Notes: a model not told the origin generated them from the sequence alone. DNA of 64,000 bases from Helicobacter kayseriensis (GCF_021300655.1 NZ_JAJTNB010000001.1:321770-385769), one strand, 5' to 3'. Shown: positions 1 through 9,068, counted from the first letter of the stretch. A program made the numbers and translations.

Positions 1-446
1 ATCGTCCTGATTCTCAAAGTCTTCACTTCAAACCCCAAAAGAGTCGCATAAAAATCTAGCAATGCACCAAAGCACTCTTTGGCCCTGTCTTGATACCATC
101 GCTTGATCAGCCTCTGTTTGTGCAAAAAATCATGCTCTTTTTTTGTCAAAAGCTCGACAAATCCGCCATTGATCCTTACCTCTTCTTGCGTGCTTGGAAT
201 CACCTTGAGACGATAGCGTTTGCCTAGATATTCAAAATCTTCTCCACTAACAAACTCTTGAGGGGCTTTGGGCTGAAGTGCTTGGAATCTCTGCAGTGCA
301 TTTTCAATCCATTTCTTGCGTTTTTGCAAAATATGATCGATCTCTTGAGTGCTCGCACACCTTGGCACGCTCAAAGTTACTTCAAGGGAAGGTTTGACTT
401 TGAGGATAAAGTGCTTGATGTCTTTATAGATGATCTTAGCTTGCAT
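1..446 (-). CDS. YgjP-like (DUF45) metallopeptidase, partial at the left edge
   Basis: This is a 5' fragment of about 148 residues; the gene continues past position 1. The visible protein begins MQAKIIYKDIKHFILKVKP and contains FEYLGKRYRLKV and KQRLIKRWYQDRAKE, a pattern typical of the N-terminal part of YgjP/COG1451 proteins. The zinc-binding HExxH of that family would lie further downstream and is not in the window, so catalysis cannot be judged. The ATG at 446 lies inside the 3' end of hsdR (11-base overlap), which implies translational coupling. YgjP-like genes commonly accompany type I hsdR genes, as I recall, so a role tied to the restriction system is an inference. The fragment is below the full family length because of the window edge. 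Confidence 0.8.
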   Translation of the reverse strand, partial: MQAKIIYKDIKHFILKVKPSLEVTLSVPRCASTQEIDHILQKRKKWIENALQRFQALQPKAPQEFVSGEDFEYLGKRYRLKVIPSTQEEVRINGGFVELLTKKEHDFLHKQRLIKRWYQDRAKECFGALLDFYATLLGFEVKTLRIRT

Positions 447-3400
447 AGTTCTTTTGCCCTATTTCTCGCACATAAATGATAAATTCCTCAATCTCTTGAG
501 ATGGGATAGAAATATGATATTCATACAATAGATCATCAATTTTTTGTTCAATTTGTTTAATCACCTCTATATTGTGCTCCCAATCAGGTTTTTGAGATTT
601 TTGGACAAACACCAAATCAAGCTCAAGAATAAACTCAACTAGCTTTTCTTCATCTTCAAATTTTGATTTGAGATTATCATAAAAAGCCTTTTGGGCTAGC
701 TTCACCAAGGCTTTTGGATAGCTTTGCTCATCATTTCTACTATATCCTTTGAGTTCTTCATAGATTTGCTTAGCATCAATGAGCTTTTGTGCCTCATCGA
801 TTCTGCCCTGCCTATAGTCCTCAAGCACTTTTTGGATTCTCTTGCTTAGCTCATCATAGAAAAAGGGGTTTTTCTCTCTTTCTTGGGTGATGACTTGGCT
901 TGTAGCACTCAGTATCCTATCTGCCCTTGCATTATCTGTGCCTATCTGCCCCTCATCTTTCAAAAATCTCTCATCAAAGACCCCTACAAGCTCTACCAAA
1001 ACCTCAGCTTCATTGGCTCCAATATAGCGATCGATCAACTCTTGCATTTGTTTTTCATAGGATTTGAAATCGACCTTTTCGTGATAGCGAATCTGAACAT
1101 TGCGTTTGAGCTCTACATAAAATTTCAAAGCTTTTTTGAAAGAATCAATCTCTTTAGGAGTCAAGTCTTTTTGATACCCCTCTCCAGAGAAGAGGAGCTT
1201 TAGGCTCTTGGAAAACTCCAAAAGAAGCGAATAAAACTCCTCCCTCTTGCTCCTATCCTCTAAAAATACCTCATACTCCTCTATATCATCTCCAAGCCCA
1301 GAAAAAAACTCTCTCAATGCTTGATACTTCTCTTTGACTTCCAAAGACTGCTTTTGAAGACTTATGACTGCTTGAGCGATATCTCCCTCCTCATATCCTG
1401 CCAAAACCTCATAGCTATTGAGTGCCTCACTCAAATCTTCAAGCAATCCTCGATAATCCACGATCAATCCATAATCCTTGCCCTCAAAGAGGCGATTGGC
1501 TCGTGCGATCGCTTGAAGGAGATTATGCTCTTTGAGGGGTTTGTCTATATACAAGCACGCCACATTTGGCGCATCAAACCCTGTAAGAAGCTTATCTACA
1601 ACGATAAGAAGCTCTATCTCATCACCATTGACAAACTCATCTTGAATGTATTGCATATAAGCCTCTTCGCTTGAGTATTTCTTCATCAACCCTTCCCAAG
1701 CTTTTCTTACTTCATCTTGATTGCCCTCATCAACATCTTCATATCCCTCTCGCATATCAGGAGCAGAGATGACAAAAGCACTTCTTAGCCAATCTTTGCT
1801 TTCAAAGATTTGATGATATTTGATAGCCTCATATTTGGAGCTTGTCGCAAGCATAGCTTTGAAGGGGCGAACATTCTTGTAATGATTGAAAATATCCCAC
1901 GCTACCCACTCCAACCGCTCAAGGTTTGGAGCGATTTGACGGAATTGGGTGAATTTGGCTTTGAGATCGGCTTTTTGCTCATCGCTTAGGTCTCTTGAGA
2001 GGATTTCAAACCTCTTATTTAGCCCCTCTTCATTATTGACAAACTGCTCTACAATCCGTCCCTCATAATATAGTGGCAAAACTGCTTCATCTTTGAGTGC
2101 TTGCTCTATAGTGTATTTGTGGATAAACCCTCCAAACTTCTGCAATGATCCCTTTTCTCTAGAAAGCAAAGGTGTGCCTGTAAATCCGATATAACAACCA
2201 CTTGGAAAAACCTCTTTCATACATCGATGAAGCTCTCCGCTTTGGGTGCGGTGAGCCTCATCTACAAGCACAAAAATATCTCTATCACTCTTTATAATCT
2301 TCCCTCTTAGAGATTCAAACTTATGCACCAAAGTAGTGATCACGCTCACCCCAGAGCTTAGAAGCTCTCCTAGATGAGCTGAACTTCTAGCCTGTGAAAC
2401 GCGTATGCCTACATTGCCAAAGACTTTGTGAATCTGCATATCCAAGTCTTTTCTATCGGTGACGATGATGATTTTGGCTCTTGGGATATGTCGCTTGAGC
2501 TCTGTGGCTAAAAGACTCATCGTGAGGGACTTGCCACTGCCTTGCGTGTGCCATATCAGCCCCCCTGCTCTTTCTCCCTCGCTGTGGCTTTGTACTCTTT
2601 TTAGAGTGTTTTTGATCGCAAAGTATTGTTGATGGCGTGCGACTTTTTTGGTGGATTTTTCAAACACGATAAAAGAGCTTATCATCTCTAGCAATCGCTC
2701 TTTGCTCAAAAGCGAATAGACTAGCTTTTGTATCGCGTGAGGATCGCTCTCTCCAAAAAATGGAGGGAGATAGTCCTCATCCTCTTCTACCCATCTAGCA
2801 TAATGCTTCTTTTGTGTGCCCACTGTGCCGTATTTGGCATCTTGATTGTTCCCTGCGATCGTGAGCTGAATGAAACGGAAGAAATAGGGGATCTCGCCCT
2901 CCTTTTGGTTGCGAATCATTTGAGAAATCCCCTCTTCTATCTTCACACCTGACTTTTTGAGCTCAATCACTACTAGAGGAATGCCATTGACAAACACCAC
3001 GATATCAGGGCGTCTATGCTTCTCTTTCTCTCCCTCTTGCACCCTTAGGACTTCAAACTCTTCTGTGAAGCTGAAATCATTGGCATAAGGGTTGGCAAAG
3101 TCAATGAGCGGGAGAGTGAAGTTTTTGCTACTGCCATCTTGAAGGGATTGGGGAACTTCTACGCCATAGAGGAGCTTAGCAGTCATCTTTTCATTGCTTT
3201 TAAGCAAGCCCTCGCTTGAGGGGGATTCTAACTCTCTCATCGCTCTAGCTATCCCCTCAGGAGAAAACGCATAGCTCTGAGCTTTGTGAGTAAAGGTGGC
3301 TTTGCTTAGATGAGTGCCTAGGATGTCTTTGAGGATGACTTCGCTTGTGCTTGCTCTCCTCTCTTGTATCTCTTGGGGAGAGATGTAGGTATAGCCCATT

Positions 3401-3462
3401 TTCTTAAGAAAATCTACTAGGGGTTTTTGGATAGTGGAGTATTCGGAGGTTGAGGGGATCAT
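436..3462 (-). CDS. hsdR: Type I restriction enzyme R subunit (HsdR)
   Basis: This 1008-residue motor and nuclease subunit of a type I restriction-modification complex translocates and cleaves unmodified DNA when bound to HsdM and HsdS. The N-terminal PD-ExK nuclease shows RPDIVVFVNG (residues 151-160) and VVIELKK (164-170). The SF2 helicase core follows: Walker A TQGSGKS (306-312), LVDEAHRTQ (DEAH at 401-404), GFTGTPLL, and the late motif QAIARANR. Length and motif order are those of an intact gene. Its ATG overlaps the stop of the upstream ATPase gene by 4 bases, and its 3' end overlaps the YgjP-like gene by 11, so it is the penultimate gene of a coupled operon. No frameshift or missing catalytic residue is visible. 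Confidence 0.97.
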   Translation of the reverse strand: MIPSTSEYSTIQKPLVDFLKKMGYTYISPQEIQERRASTSEVILKDILGTHLSKATFTHKAQSYAFSPEGIARAMRELESPSSEGLLKSNEKMTAKLLYGVEVPQSLQDGSSKNFTLPLIDFANPYANDFSFTEEFEVLRVQEGEKEKHRRPDIVVFVNGIPLVVIELKKSGVKIEEGISQMIRNQKEGEIPYFFRFIQLTIAGNNQDAKYGTVGTQKKHYARWVEEDEDYLPPFFGESDPHAIQKLVYSLLSKERLLEMISSFIVFEKSTKKVARHQQYFAIKNTLKRVQSHSEGERAGGLIWHTQGSGKSLTMSLLATELKRHIPRAKIIIVTDRKDLDMQIHKVFGNVGIRVSQARSSAHLGELLSSGVSVITTLVHKFESLRGKIIKSDRDIFVLVDEAHRTQSGELHRCMKEVFPSGCYIGFTGTPLLSREKGSLQKFGGFIHKYTIEQALKDEAVLPLYYEGRIVEQFVNNEEGLNKRFEILSRDLSDEQKADLKAKFTQFRQIAPNLERLEWVAWDIFNHYKNVRPFKAMLATSSKYEAIKYHQIFESKDWLRSAFVISAPDMREGYEDVDEGNQDEVRKAWEGLMKKYSSEEAYMQYIQDEFVNGDEIELLIVVDKLLTGFDAPNVACLYIDKPLKEHNLLQAIARANRLFEGKDYGLIVDYRGLLEDLSEALNSYEVLAGYEEGDIAQAVISLQKQSLEVKEKYQALREFFSGLGDDIEEYEVFLEDRSKREEFYSLLLEFSKSLKLLFSGEGYQKDLTPKEIDSFKKALKFYVELKRNVQIRYHEKVDFKSYEKQMQELIDRYIGANEAEVLVELVGVFDERFLKDEGQIGTDNARADRILSATSQVITQEREKNPFFYDELSKRIQKVLEDYRQGRIDEAQKLIDAKQIYEELKGYSRNDEQSYPKALVKLAQKAFYDNLKSKFEDEEKLVEFILELDLVFVQKSQKPDWEHNIEVIKQIEQKIDDLLYEYHISIPSQEIEEFIIYVREIGQKNYAS

Positions 3463-5288
3463 TTGAATTCTCCGTTTTTAGAATCTGTGTCTTGCAAAAA
3501 CTCTTCCAAAATCTCAACAATCACTTTAAAATTTTTAAAATCTTCTTTTGTGCCTATTTTACAAACCTGATTACACATCTTCTGTTTATCTTTTATCTTC
3601 CATTTTGGAGCCTCATCATCTCTTATCGTGCGTGACAAAAAACGCTCCGTGTTCCTATCCTGATCTTTATAACATTTCTCTATCAATTTTAACGGGAAAA
3701 GATTTTCAATTCCTTTTTCTACAGGATTTTCCTTATGGAATTTCATCTGCGAAACATACAGTTTTCCATCTTTCCCAAAACTCCCACAATTAACTTTTTC
3801 AGTTTCAGGATCATGGAGAATTAAAACTTTTTGAGACAAAAATTCAGGATTAGATTCCAAAAACATCTTTGCACCCTTCAGTGCTTGATCATTTGAATTC
3901 TTTGCGCCGTTTTTGTCCTCATGCCCTATTTGCTCAATATCTAAATCTTGGAGCAAAGATTCTTTACCGTAAAGCTTAAGAGCTCTTTTTATGTATTGCA
4001 CATCAGTTTTCCCTTCTACAAATACTTTGGGCTTTGACATGATTTTTATTTTTTCTTTTAGATCATCTTCAAACTTTTTGGTTTTCGTCAAGACGCTATA
4101 AGCTTTCTCAAATTCTCTAAATCTTTCTGCTGTGATTTTTACACCTGTTGGCATTTCAATTAAATCGAATCCCTCATCTCCAAATTCTTTTTTCATTCCC
4201 AAAACAAAAAGAGGAGAATGAGTGGTAAGAATAAACTGAATCTTTGGGAAAATTTTAATCAAACTTGGCAAAACCTTACTTTGAAGATTGCTATGCAAAT
4301 GTGTATCCACCTCATCTATAACGACAATTCCTCTTGCATCTGTAGGGTGCTCATTTGATTGGTCTGTATGCCTTAAAATATTGATAAAAAAATTAAGCAA
4401 AATACTCTCACCCAAAGAAAGATAACTAATATTAGGAAGATAAGATTCGCTTTTGCCCTCTGAATTTTCTCGTGCGATTCCTACTCTTACACCAGATGTT
4501 CGACTCCCTATTCCAAAACGCACTTCAGAATCCCCTTTGATCTCTCTCAGAATCGAATTGATTCCATTCCATATTGCCTCATCCCTATTTCCTTGTTTAT
4601 TTTGCGTAAGTTCGTGATCCAAAACAACATCCATAATAAAAGATCGATTTTTATCTAAAGATGTAAGCTCTTCTATATCTTTATAATAATGATCGTCATT
4701 AGATTTTTTAAAATCTTCAAAACGCTCAAAGAATGCAGGATTTTTCCAAAATGGTTCTTCATAGCGATAGGCAGGTTGATAATAATGAGCCTGTTGATAC
4801 CATTCCTTCTGAAGTTGTTTTCTTTTTTCTGGAGTCAACAAAGGGTATTCATAATTATCCGTTAATGATGTACGATATCCAGTTTCCTTAGAATCGGATA
4901 GTGGAAAAACACTAAAATCATTCTTCATCTCCAAAATTTCTTCTTTGGCAGTATTGATAATATCTATATATTCGAGTTTATCTTGAAGCAAAAAACTATG
5001 GTATTGGATTAGTGCAAAACCCCCAGATGTTCCTGTTCGAAGATTAGAAACACCCTTTATCTTATATAAATGTTTCCCTACATTTTCTCTTTTTGCAATA
5101 TTGTCAAAAATATGACTTCCAATCTCATAAAAACTATCCATAATACTTGAGAGTAAGATTGTTTTCCCTGTTCCATTTTCTCCTACGATTACAATAGGTT
5201 TGGGATTTCCCTCATCTGTGAAACTAGGCTCTATTTTTAGCTCTTCAATCGCTCCAATATTTTTGATTCCAATAAACTTTAAATACAT
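3459..5288 (-). CDS. AAA (ABC-type) ATPase fused to a TOPRIM nuclease-like domain, OLD-like
   Basis: This 609-residue protein sits between hsdS and hsdR. The N-terminal part is an SMC/ABC-like ATPase: Walker A GENGTGKT (36-43), signature LSLGES (290-295), Walker B IVVIDEVDTHLH (321-332) and H-loop TTHSP (355-359). From about 418 a TOPRIM-like domain begins with KVFVEGKTDVQY (putative catalytic Glu 425), then LILHDPETE (489-497) and GIENLFP. That arrangement is seen in OLD-family nucleases and related defence ATPases. The second acidic motif is not a clean DxD, so catalysis is uncertain. The ATG overlaps the hsdS 3' end by 10 bases and its stop overlaps the hsdR start by 4. Its position suggests a defence function allied to the R-M system; the trigger and target are unknown. 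Confidence 0.85.
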   Translation of the reverse strand: MYLKFIGIKNIGAIEELKIEPSFTDEGNPKPIVIVGENGTGKTILLSSIMDSFYEIGSHIFDNIAKRENVGKHLYKIKGVSNLRTGTSGGFALIQYHSFLLQDKLEYIDIINTAKEEILEMKNDFSVFPLSDSKETGYRTSLTDNYEYPLLTPEKRKQLQKEWYQQAHYYQPAYRYEEPFWKNPAFFERFEDFKKSNDDHYYKDIEELTSLDKNRSFIMDVVLDHELTQNKQGNRDEAIWNGINSILREIKGDSEVRFGIGSRTSGVRVGIARENSEGKSESYLPNISYLSLGESILLNFFINILRHTDQSNEHPTDARGIVVIDEVDTHLHSNLQSKVLPSLIKIFPKIQFILTTHSPLFVLGMKKEFGDEGFDLIEMPTGVKITAERFREFEKAYSVLTKTKKFEDDLKEKIKIMSKPKVFVEGKTDVQYIKRALKLYGKESLLQDLDIEQIGHEDKNGAKNSNDQALKGAKMFLESNPEFLSQKVLILHDPETEKVNCGSFGKDGKLYVSQMKFHKENPVEKGIENLFPLKLIEKCYKDQDRNTERFLSRTIRDDEAPKWKIKDKQKMCNQVCKIGTKEDFKNFKVIVEILEEFLQDTDSKNGEFK

Positions 5289-6427
5289 TGTGTTGTCCTA
5301 ACCTTTCCATTAAGTAATTTTTGCATTAGTCCTTTTTTTTGGGATTTGAGAGATTCTAGTTTTTGTTCCAAAAGTGTGATTTCATTGTCTGCTTCGCTTA
5401 GAATCTCTGCAATCTTTTCTTGCTCTGCAATGGAGGGGATAGGTATCTTATGATTTTTAATATCACTTGTAATTTGAGGTTGTCCAGACCCTGTAATAAG
5501 ATAGTCAAAGTTATCCATAGAAAGCCTTTGATATGCATATACCTTATTCAGTCTCTTAGAATCATCAAGATTAATCACCATCGCATTACCTGTAATCCAC
5601 GAATATGGTTTTGTCAAATGCACCGAACCGCAAGTATTTCCACGACAAGCGATTGCGATTTGTTCTTTTTCGTGATTGAATAAATGGTATTTACCAATAA
5701 TCCCATTCGCTCCATAAACCAAATATCCCTCAGTAGAAAAATCTGTTTGTTTAATCGTTTGTGGTTGATAAATCTCTGCCACATCCCCCAATCTCACTAC
5801 CCGCCAAGGTTCATCAAAGCCTGCAAGGCGTGTTTTGGCTGAAAGTAGGATTTGGCAAAGCCCTTTTTTGAGGGTTTGTTTTTCTGCAATAAGAGATTCT
5901 AAATTTTGGATTTGAGTGTCCCAAGTGCTTAATACTCTAGCAATCTTTTCTTGCTCTGCAAGGGGTGGAATGGCAAAATTCTGATCCTGCATCAATTTCC
6001 AATCTGCTCTAGGCATTTTTGTCCCACAAGTTGCATTAGCAATTTGAGAGAATCTAGCTGTCTGCACTAGAAAAAACAAAAAAGCATTGGAAACTTTTTT
6101 TCCCTCAAGCACCCAAATTTCCGAAGAACAAACTCCATTAAAAGACGCTCTCCAAAATTTTCTTAAATAGGGTCTTAGTTTTCCATACAAAACATCACCC
6201 TTAGAAAAAGAATTTTTGATACTTAATTGCTCACCAGAATCAACAAAACCCAAAAGCATTCCCGTATCTTGAGAAATATGTTCTAGTTCAACACAAGGGA
6301 TTGTTTCATTTTTTTTAGGATCAAATTTCCTTTTTTTTATCTCGCACACCTCCCCCAATCTCACTACCTCCCAATCACTAGGCAAGATTCCAATCTCTGT
6401 GCGTTTATAGCCTTTTGGAAGCGTCAT
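5279..6427 (-). CDS. hsdS: Type I restriction-modification specificity subunit (HsdS), two target-recognition domains
   Basis: This 382-residue specificity subunit selects the bipartite DNA target for the HsdM and HsdR subunits. It has the usual duplicated layout. TRD1 follows WEVVRLGEVCEI and ends at FAIPPLAEQEKIARVL. A coiled spacer follows (LESLIAEKQTLKKGL). TRD2 follows WRVVRLGDVAEIY and ends at IPIPSIAEQEKIAEIL, with a second conserved helix. A longer reading from 6538 is possible, but the ATG at 6427 is preferred: it has an AAGGAG Shine-Dalgarno about 8 bases upstream, the protein then begins MTLPKGYKRTEIG as usual, and the extra upstream codons are explained by a separate small ORF in another frame. 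The gene overlaps that ORF by 4 bases and the ATPase gene by 10. Confidence 0.95.
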   Translation of the reverse strand: MTLPKGYKRTEIGILPSDWEVVRLGEVCEIKKRKFDPKKNETIPCVELEHISQDTGMLLGFVDSGEQLSIKNSFSKGDVLYGKLRPYLRKFWRASFNGVCSSEIWVLEGKKVSNAFLFFLVQTARFSQIANATCGTKMPRADWKLMQDQNFAIPPLAEQEKIARVLSTWDTQIQNLESLIAEKQTLKKGLCQILLSAKTRLAGFDEPWRVVRLGDVAEIYQPQTIKQTDFSTEGYLVYGANGIIGKYHLFNHEKEQIAIACRGNTCGSVHLTKPYSWITGNAMVINLDDSKRLNKVYAYQRLSMDNFDYLITGSGQPQITSDIKNHKIPIPSIAEQEKIAEILSEADNEITLLEQKLESLKSQKKGLMQKLLNGKVRTTQCI

Positions 6428-6573
6428 TTGCTCTCCTTTGTCAGTGGTCTTCTCCATTTTGCAAACAACCACTCCAATGCTTTGGGCAACCCTTTCCATT
6501 TTGGAAATAGTTGAGTGGTTTGCATAAAAAATGCACATACCTCTTTGATGTTTTGAATCTGATTGCTACTCAT
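6424..6573 (-). CDS. 49-residue small protein between the Abi_2 gene and hsdS; unrecognised
   Basis: This short ORF fits exactly between its neighbours. Its ATG (6573) overlaps the Abi_2 stop in an ATGA, and its TGA overlaps the hsdS ATG in a second ATGA. A GGAG lies about 8 bases before the start. It encodes MSSNQIQNIKEVCAFF, then a region rich in Trp, Lys and Arg including FPKWKGLPKALEWLFAKW, and ends RRPLTKESK. The product is small and cationic, with a possible amphipathic helix; no signal peptide or membrane segment is evident. I do not recognise a family. Double stop-start coupling and a ribosome-binding site argue that it is translated. It could be a regulator, a toxin-like peptide or an accessory factor of the neighbouring proteins; nothing in the sequence decides this. 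Confidence 0.65.
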   Translation of the reverse strand: MSSNQIQNIKEVCAFFMQTTQLFPKWKGLPKALEWLFAKWRRPLTKESK

Positions 6574-7475
6574 AGGTTACTCCAAGGGCTTAGGGATTCC
6601 CAAGATTGGGGAATCCCCATAGATTTTGTAGGGATTGTGGGATATTTGGCTAATAGGGCTTGAAATCCTGCTTTGATCGAGGAGTCTTTGAGAATCTCAG
6701 CTAGGACATTGAGGGCGAAGAAAACTTTATCAGTCGGCACAGATTGATCTAAAAAATCATAATTTGAATCAAGCTTAAATTTTTTCACCAAATTTTTATT
6801 CCACAATCTCCCATGATGGGCACAAATATTTCTCACATAAGCAAGAACTTCAAGCCAATTTTCAAACACTCCCACTCTTATGCTTTGCACTCCAAAAAAC
6901 TCCAAAAGCTTGAGTTGCTCATTAAGTTGCATCAATTTAAAAAACTTTGATAAAGCACCAAAAGAAAGAATCTCCACCAAAGCCCACAATGGAAGATCAT
7001 CGATTTTGTATTTGTCCTTGATATGTCTGACAAAATCCTCGCTTGCACGCTGTTTTTCTTTCTGAGTCTGAGAGATAAATTCATAAAAAAGAAAAACATT
7101 TTTGATCCTTAGTTCTCTTTTGAGCGAATGAGAATTCTCGATATACCCAAAGGGACTATATTTTTGTGCATGAATGTGAGAAATTTGAGCCCTCAAAATC
7201 ATTTCAAGATCTTCCAAACAAGAAAAGATCAACTGCTTTAGTTCACAATCAAAACAATATAAATTTTGAATGTCTTCAAATGTTATTTTTTCTTTGAAAA
7301 TATCTTTCTGATGAGAATGCTTTGGATGCTGAAATGGAACAAAATAAGCACTCAGGCGATAGTAATGAACTTTTTTTAGGAATTTGATTGCTTGATTCTC
7401 ATCTGCAATGATTAGTCCTCTATCTTTGAGGATTTGTATCAGTTCGGGATAGTCTTTAAAGTCCTTGTAGTTCAT
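6570..7475 (-). CDS. Abi_2 (AbiD/AbiF-like) abortive infection protein with HEPN-type motif
   Basis: This 301-residue protein resembles the Abi_2 family of phage abortive-infection proteins, many of which contain a HEPN RNase-like core. Supporting segments are FLKKVHYYRLSAYFVPF (residues 32-48), the central LPLWALVEILSFGALSKF, and the HEPN-type Rx4H motif RNICAH (215-220), followed by HGRLWNKNL. The ATG at 7475 is chosen over the in-frame GTG at 7484 because a GAGGGG Shine-Dalgarno lies about 8 bases before the ATG. It follows hsdM after about 100 bases and overlaps the 49-codon ORF. The inferred role is an RNA-directed suicide response when restriction fails. The target RNA and trigger are not visible. 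Confidence 0.85.
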   Translation of the reverse strand: MNYKDFKDYPELIQILKDRGLIIADENQAIKFLKKVHYYRLSAYFVPFQHPKHSHQKDIFKEKITFEDIQNLYCFDCELKQLIFSCLEDLEMILRAQISHIHAQKYSPFGYIENSHSLKRELRIKNVFLFYEFISQTQKEKQRASEDFVRHIKDKYKIDDLPLWALVEILSFGALSKFFKLMQLNEQLKLLEFFGVQSIRVGVFENWLEVLAYVRNICAHHGRLWNKNLVKKFKLDSNYDFLDQSVPTDKVFFALNVLAEILKDSSIKAGFQALLAKYPTIPTKSMGIPQSWESLSPWSNL

Positions 7476-7575
7476 AAGAAGCACCCCTCAGTCAGTGCCA
7501 AGCACCCGAGAGGTCTGTTGGTGAAATAGTATCTCAACAAACCTAAATATTTTCTTAAAATGGAGAAAAGCTCTT

Positions 7576-9066
7576 TCACGCTAGCCCCAATTCTTTGAGA
7601 TAGGCATCCATTTTTTTCTGCGTTTTGGCGATTTCTTCATTGAGGTGATTGATCTTCTCTAGTGTGGAGGGGATATCTACTTCCTCCTCCTCTTCATAGG
7701 TATCTACATAGCGAGGGATATTGAGGTTGCAATCATTTTCTTGGATCTCTTTAATGGTCGCGATATGAGAGTATTTCTCAATCTCTTGACGCTGATGATA
7801 GGTCGTAAAAATCTTATTGATATTGTCCTCTGTGAGCTTGTTTTGGCGTTTGCCTTTTTGAAACTCTTTGCTTGCATCAATGAAGAGAATATCTTGATCC
7901 TCCCTGTCTTTTTTGAAAATCAAAATACATGCAGGGATAGAAGTGCCATAGAAAAGATTGGCAGGGAGTCCGATCACTGCATCAAGGAGGTTTTCATCGA
8001 TGATTTGCTTACGGATCTTGCCCTCATTACTTCCGCGAAATAACACACCATGAGGCAAGACAACGCCCATTCTTCCATAAGGAGCAAGGGAGTGAATCAT
8101 ATGCAAGATAAAAGCATAATCTCCATTGCTCTTAGGAGGAAGTGGATAGCTTGCAAATCTCTTCCATCTGTCATCTTTGGCTTCTTCAACTCCCCATTGA
8201 TCAAGCGAAAATGGAGGATTTGCCACGATCACATCAAACTTCATTAGTGCATCGTTTTGGATTTGCAGAGGATTCCTGATCGTATCACCCCACTCGATTT
8301 GGGCGTCATTGATCTCGTGCAGATACATATTCATCCGGCAGAGTGAATGGGTTTGAGAGTTTTTCTCTTGTCCATAGATAGCGAAGTTTTCACTTCCCAC
8401 CTCTTTGCTCACCTTGATCAGCAAAGAGCCTGATCCGCAAGTTGGATCATAGATCCGATCTCCCTCTTTTGCACTGACAAGCTTAGCCAAAAGAGCAGAA
8501 ACCTCACTAGGAGTAAAAAACTCTCCTCCTTTTTTGCCCGCATCGCTTGCAAACTCTGAGATCAGAAACTCATAAGCATCACCGATCACATCTCTTTGGG
8601 AAATTTTGCTAGGAGAGAGATCTAAATCTTCATCATCAAAAACCTCAAGCAGATTTCTCAAGATCGCATTTCTTTCCTTGACCTCTCCTAAGAGATTTTT
8701 GTCATTGAAATCTACATTGCGAAAGATTCCATCAAGCTTGCTAGGATTGTCCTCTTCGATTTTGGCTAGAGCTTTGTTGATGATCTCTCCTAGATTGTTG
8801 GCCTCTTTGTTTTGGAGCAAATACTCAAAGGTGCAACTCTCATCAAGCACGAATTTTTCTCTAGCCAAGCTTCGCTTGATCCTTTCTTCATCTCCATTGT
8901 ATTTATCGCGCAAGATTTGTAATTTTTCTTTATAAAAATCTGAAAGGTATTTGACAAAAAGCATACTAAGGATGTAGTCTTTGTATTTGGAGCTATCCAT
9001 ACTCCCACGGAATCCATCGCAGGCTTTCCATACGATTGCATTGATTGATTCTTTTGATACTGACAT
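7576..9066 (-). CDS. hsdM: Type I restriction-modification N6-adenine methyltransferase (HsdM)
   Basis: This 496-residue methyltransferase subunit uses S-adenosylmethionine to methylate adenine at the HsdS target. The N-terminal helical region is typical (IVWKACDGFRGSMDSSKYKDY). The SAM-binding motif I is DPTCGSGSLL (about residues 206-215) and the catalytic motif IV is ANPPF (about 282-286). The C-terminal portion ends in a coiled coil (STLEKINHLNEEIAKTQ). The start at 9066 is preferred to an upstream in-frame codon because AAGGAG lies just before it and the protein then begins MSVSKESINAIVWKA. The Shine-Dalgarno lies inside the last codons of the upstream half-HsdS gene, so the two are probably coupled. 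Confidence 0.96.
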   Translation of the reverse strand: MSVSKESINAIVWKACDGFRGSMDSSKYKDYILSMLFVKYLSDFYKEKLQILRDKYNGDEERIKRSLAREKFVLDESCTFEYLLQNKEANNLGEIINKALAKIEEDNPSKLDGIFRNVDFNDKNLLGEVKERNAILRNLLEVFDDEDLDLSPSKISQRDVIGDAYEFLISEFASDAGKKGGEFFTPSEVSALLAKLVSAKEGDRIYDPTCGSGSLLIKVSKEVGSENFAIYGQEKNSQTHSLCRMNMYLHEINDAQIEWGDTIRNPLQIQNDALMKFDVIVANPPFSLDQWGVEEAKDDRWKRFASYPLPPKSNGDYAFILHMIHSLAPYGRMGVVLPHGVLFRGSNEGKIRKQIIDENLLDAVIGLPANLFYGTSIPACILIFKKDREDQDILFIDASKEFQKGKRQNKLTEDNINKIFTTYHQRQEIEKYSHIATIKEIQENDCNLNIPRYVDTYEEEEEVDIPSTLEKINHLNEEIAKTQKKMDAYLKELGLA

Positions 9067-9068
9067 TT

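Noticed and set aside
6428-6538. N-terminal extension of HsdS
   Set aside because: A Shine-Dalgarno just before 6427 and a coupled ORF in another frame explain this stretch better.
3459-7475. Gabija, PARIS or retron system
   Set aside because: There is no UvrD-like helicase (Gabija), no separate AriB-type TOPRIM gene (PARIS) and no reverse transcriptase; only partial domain similarity is seen.
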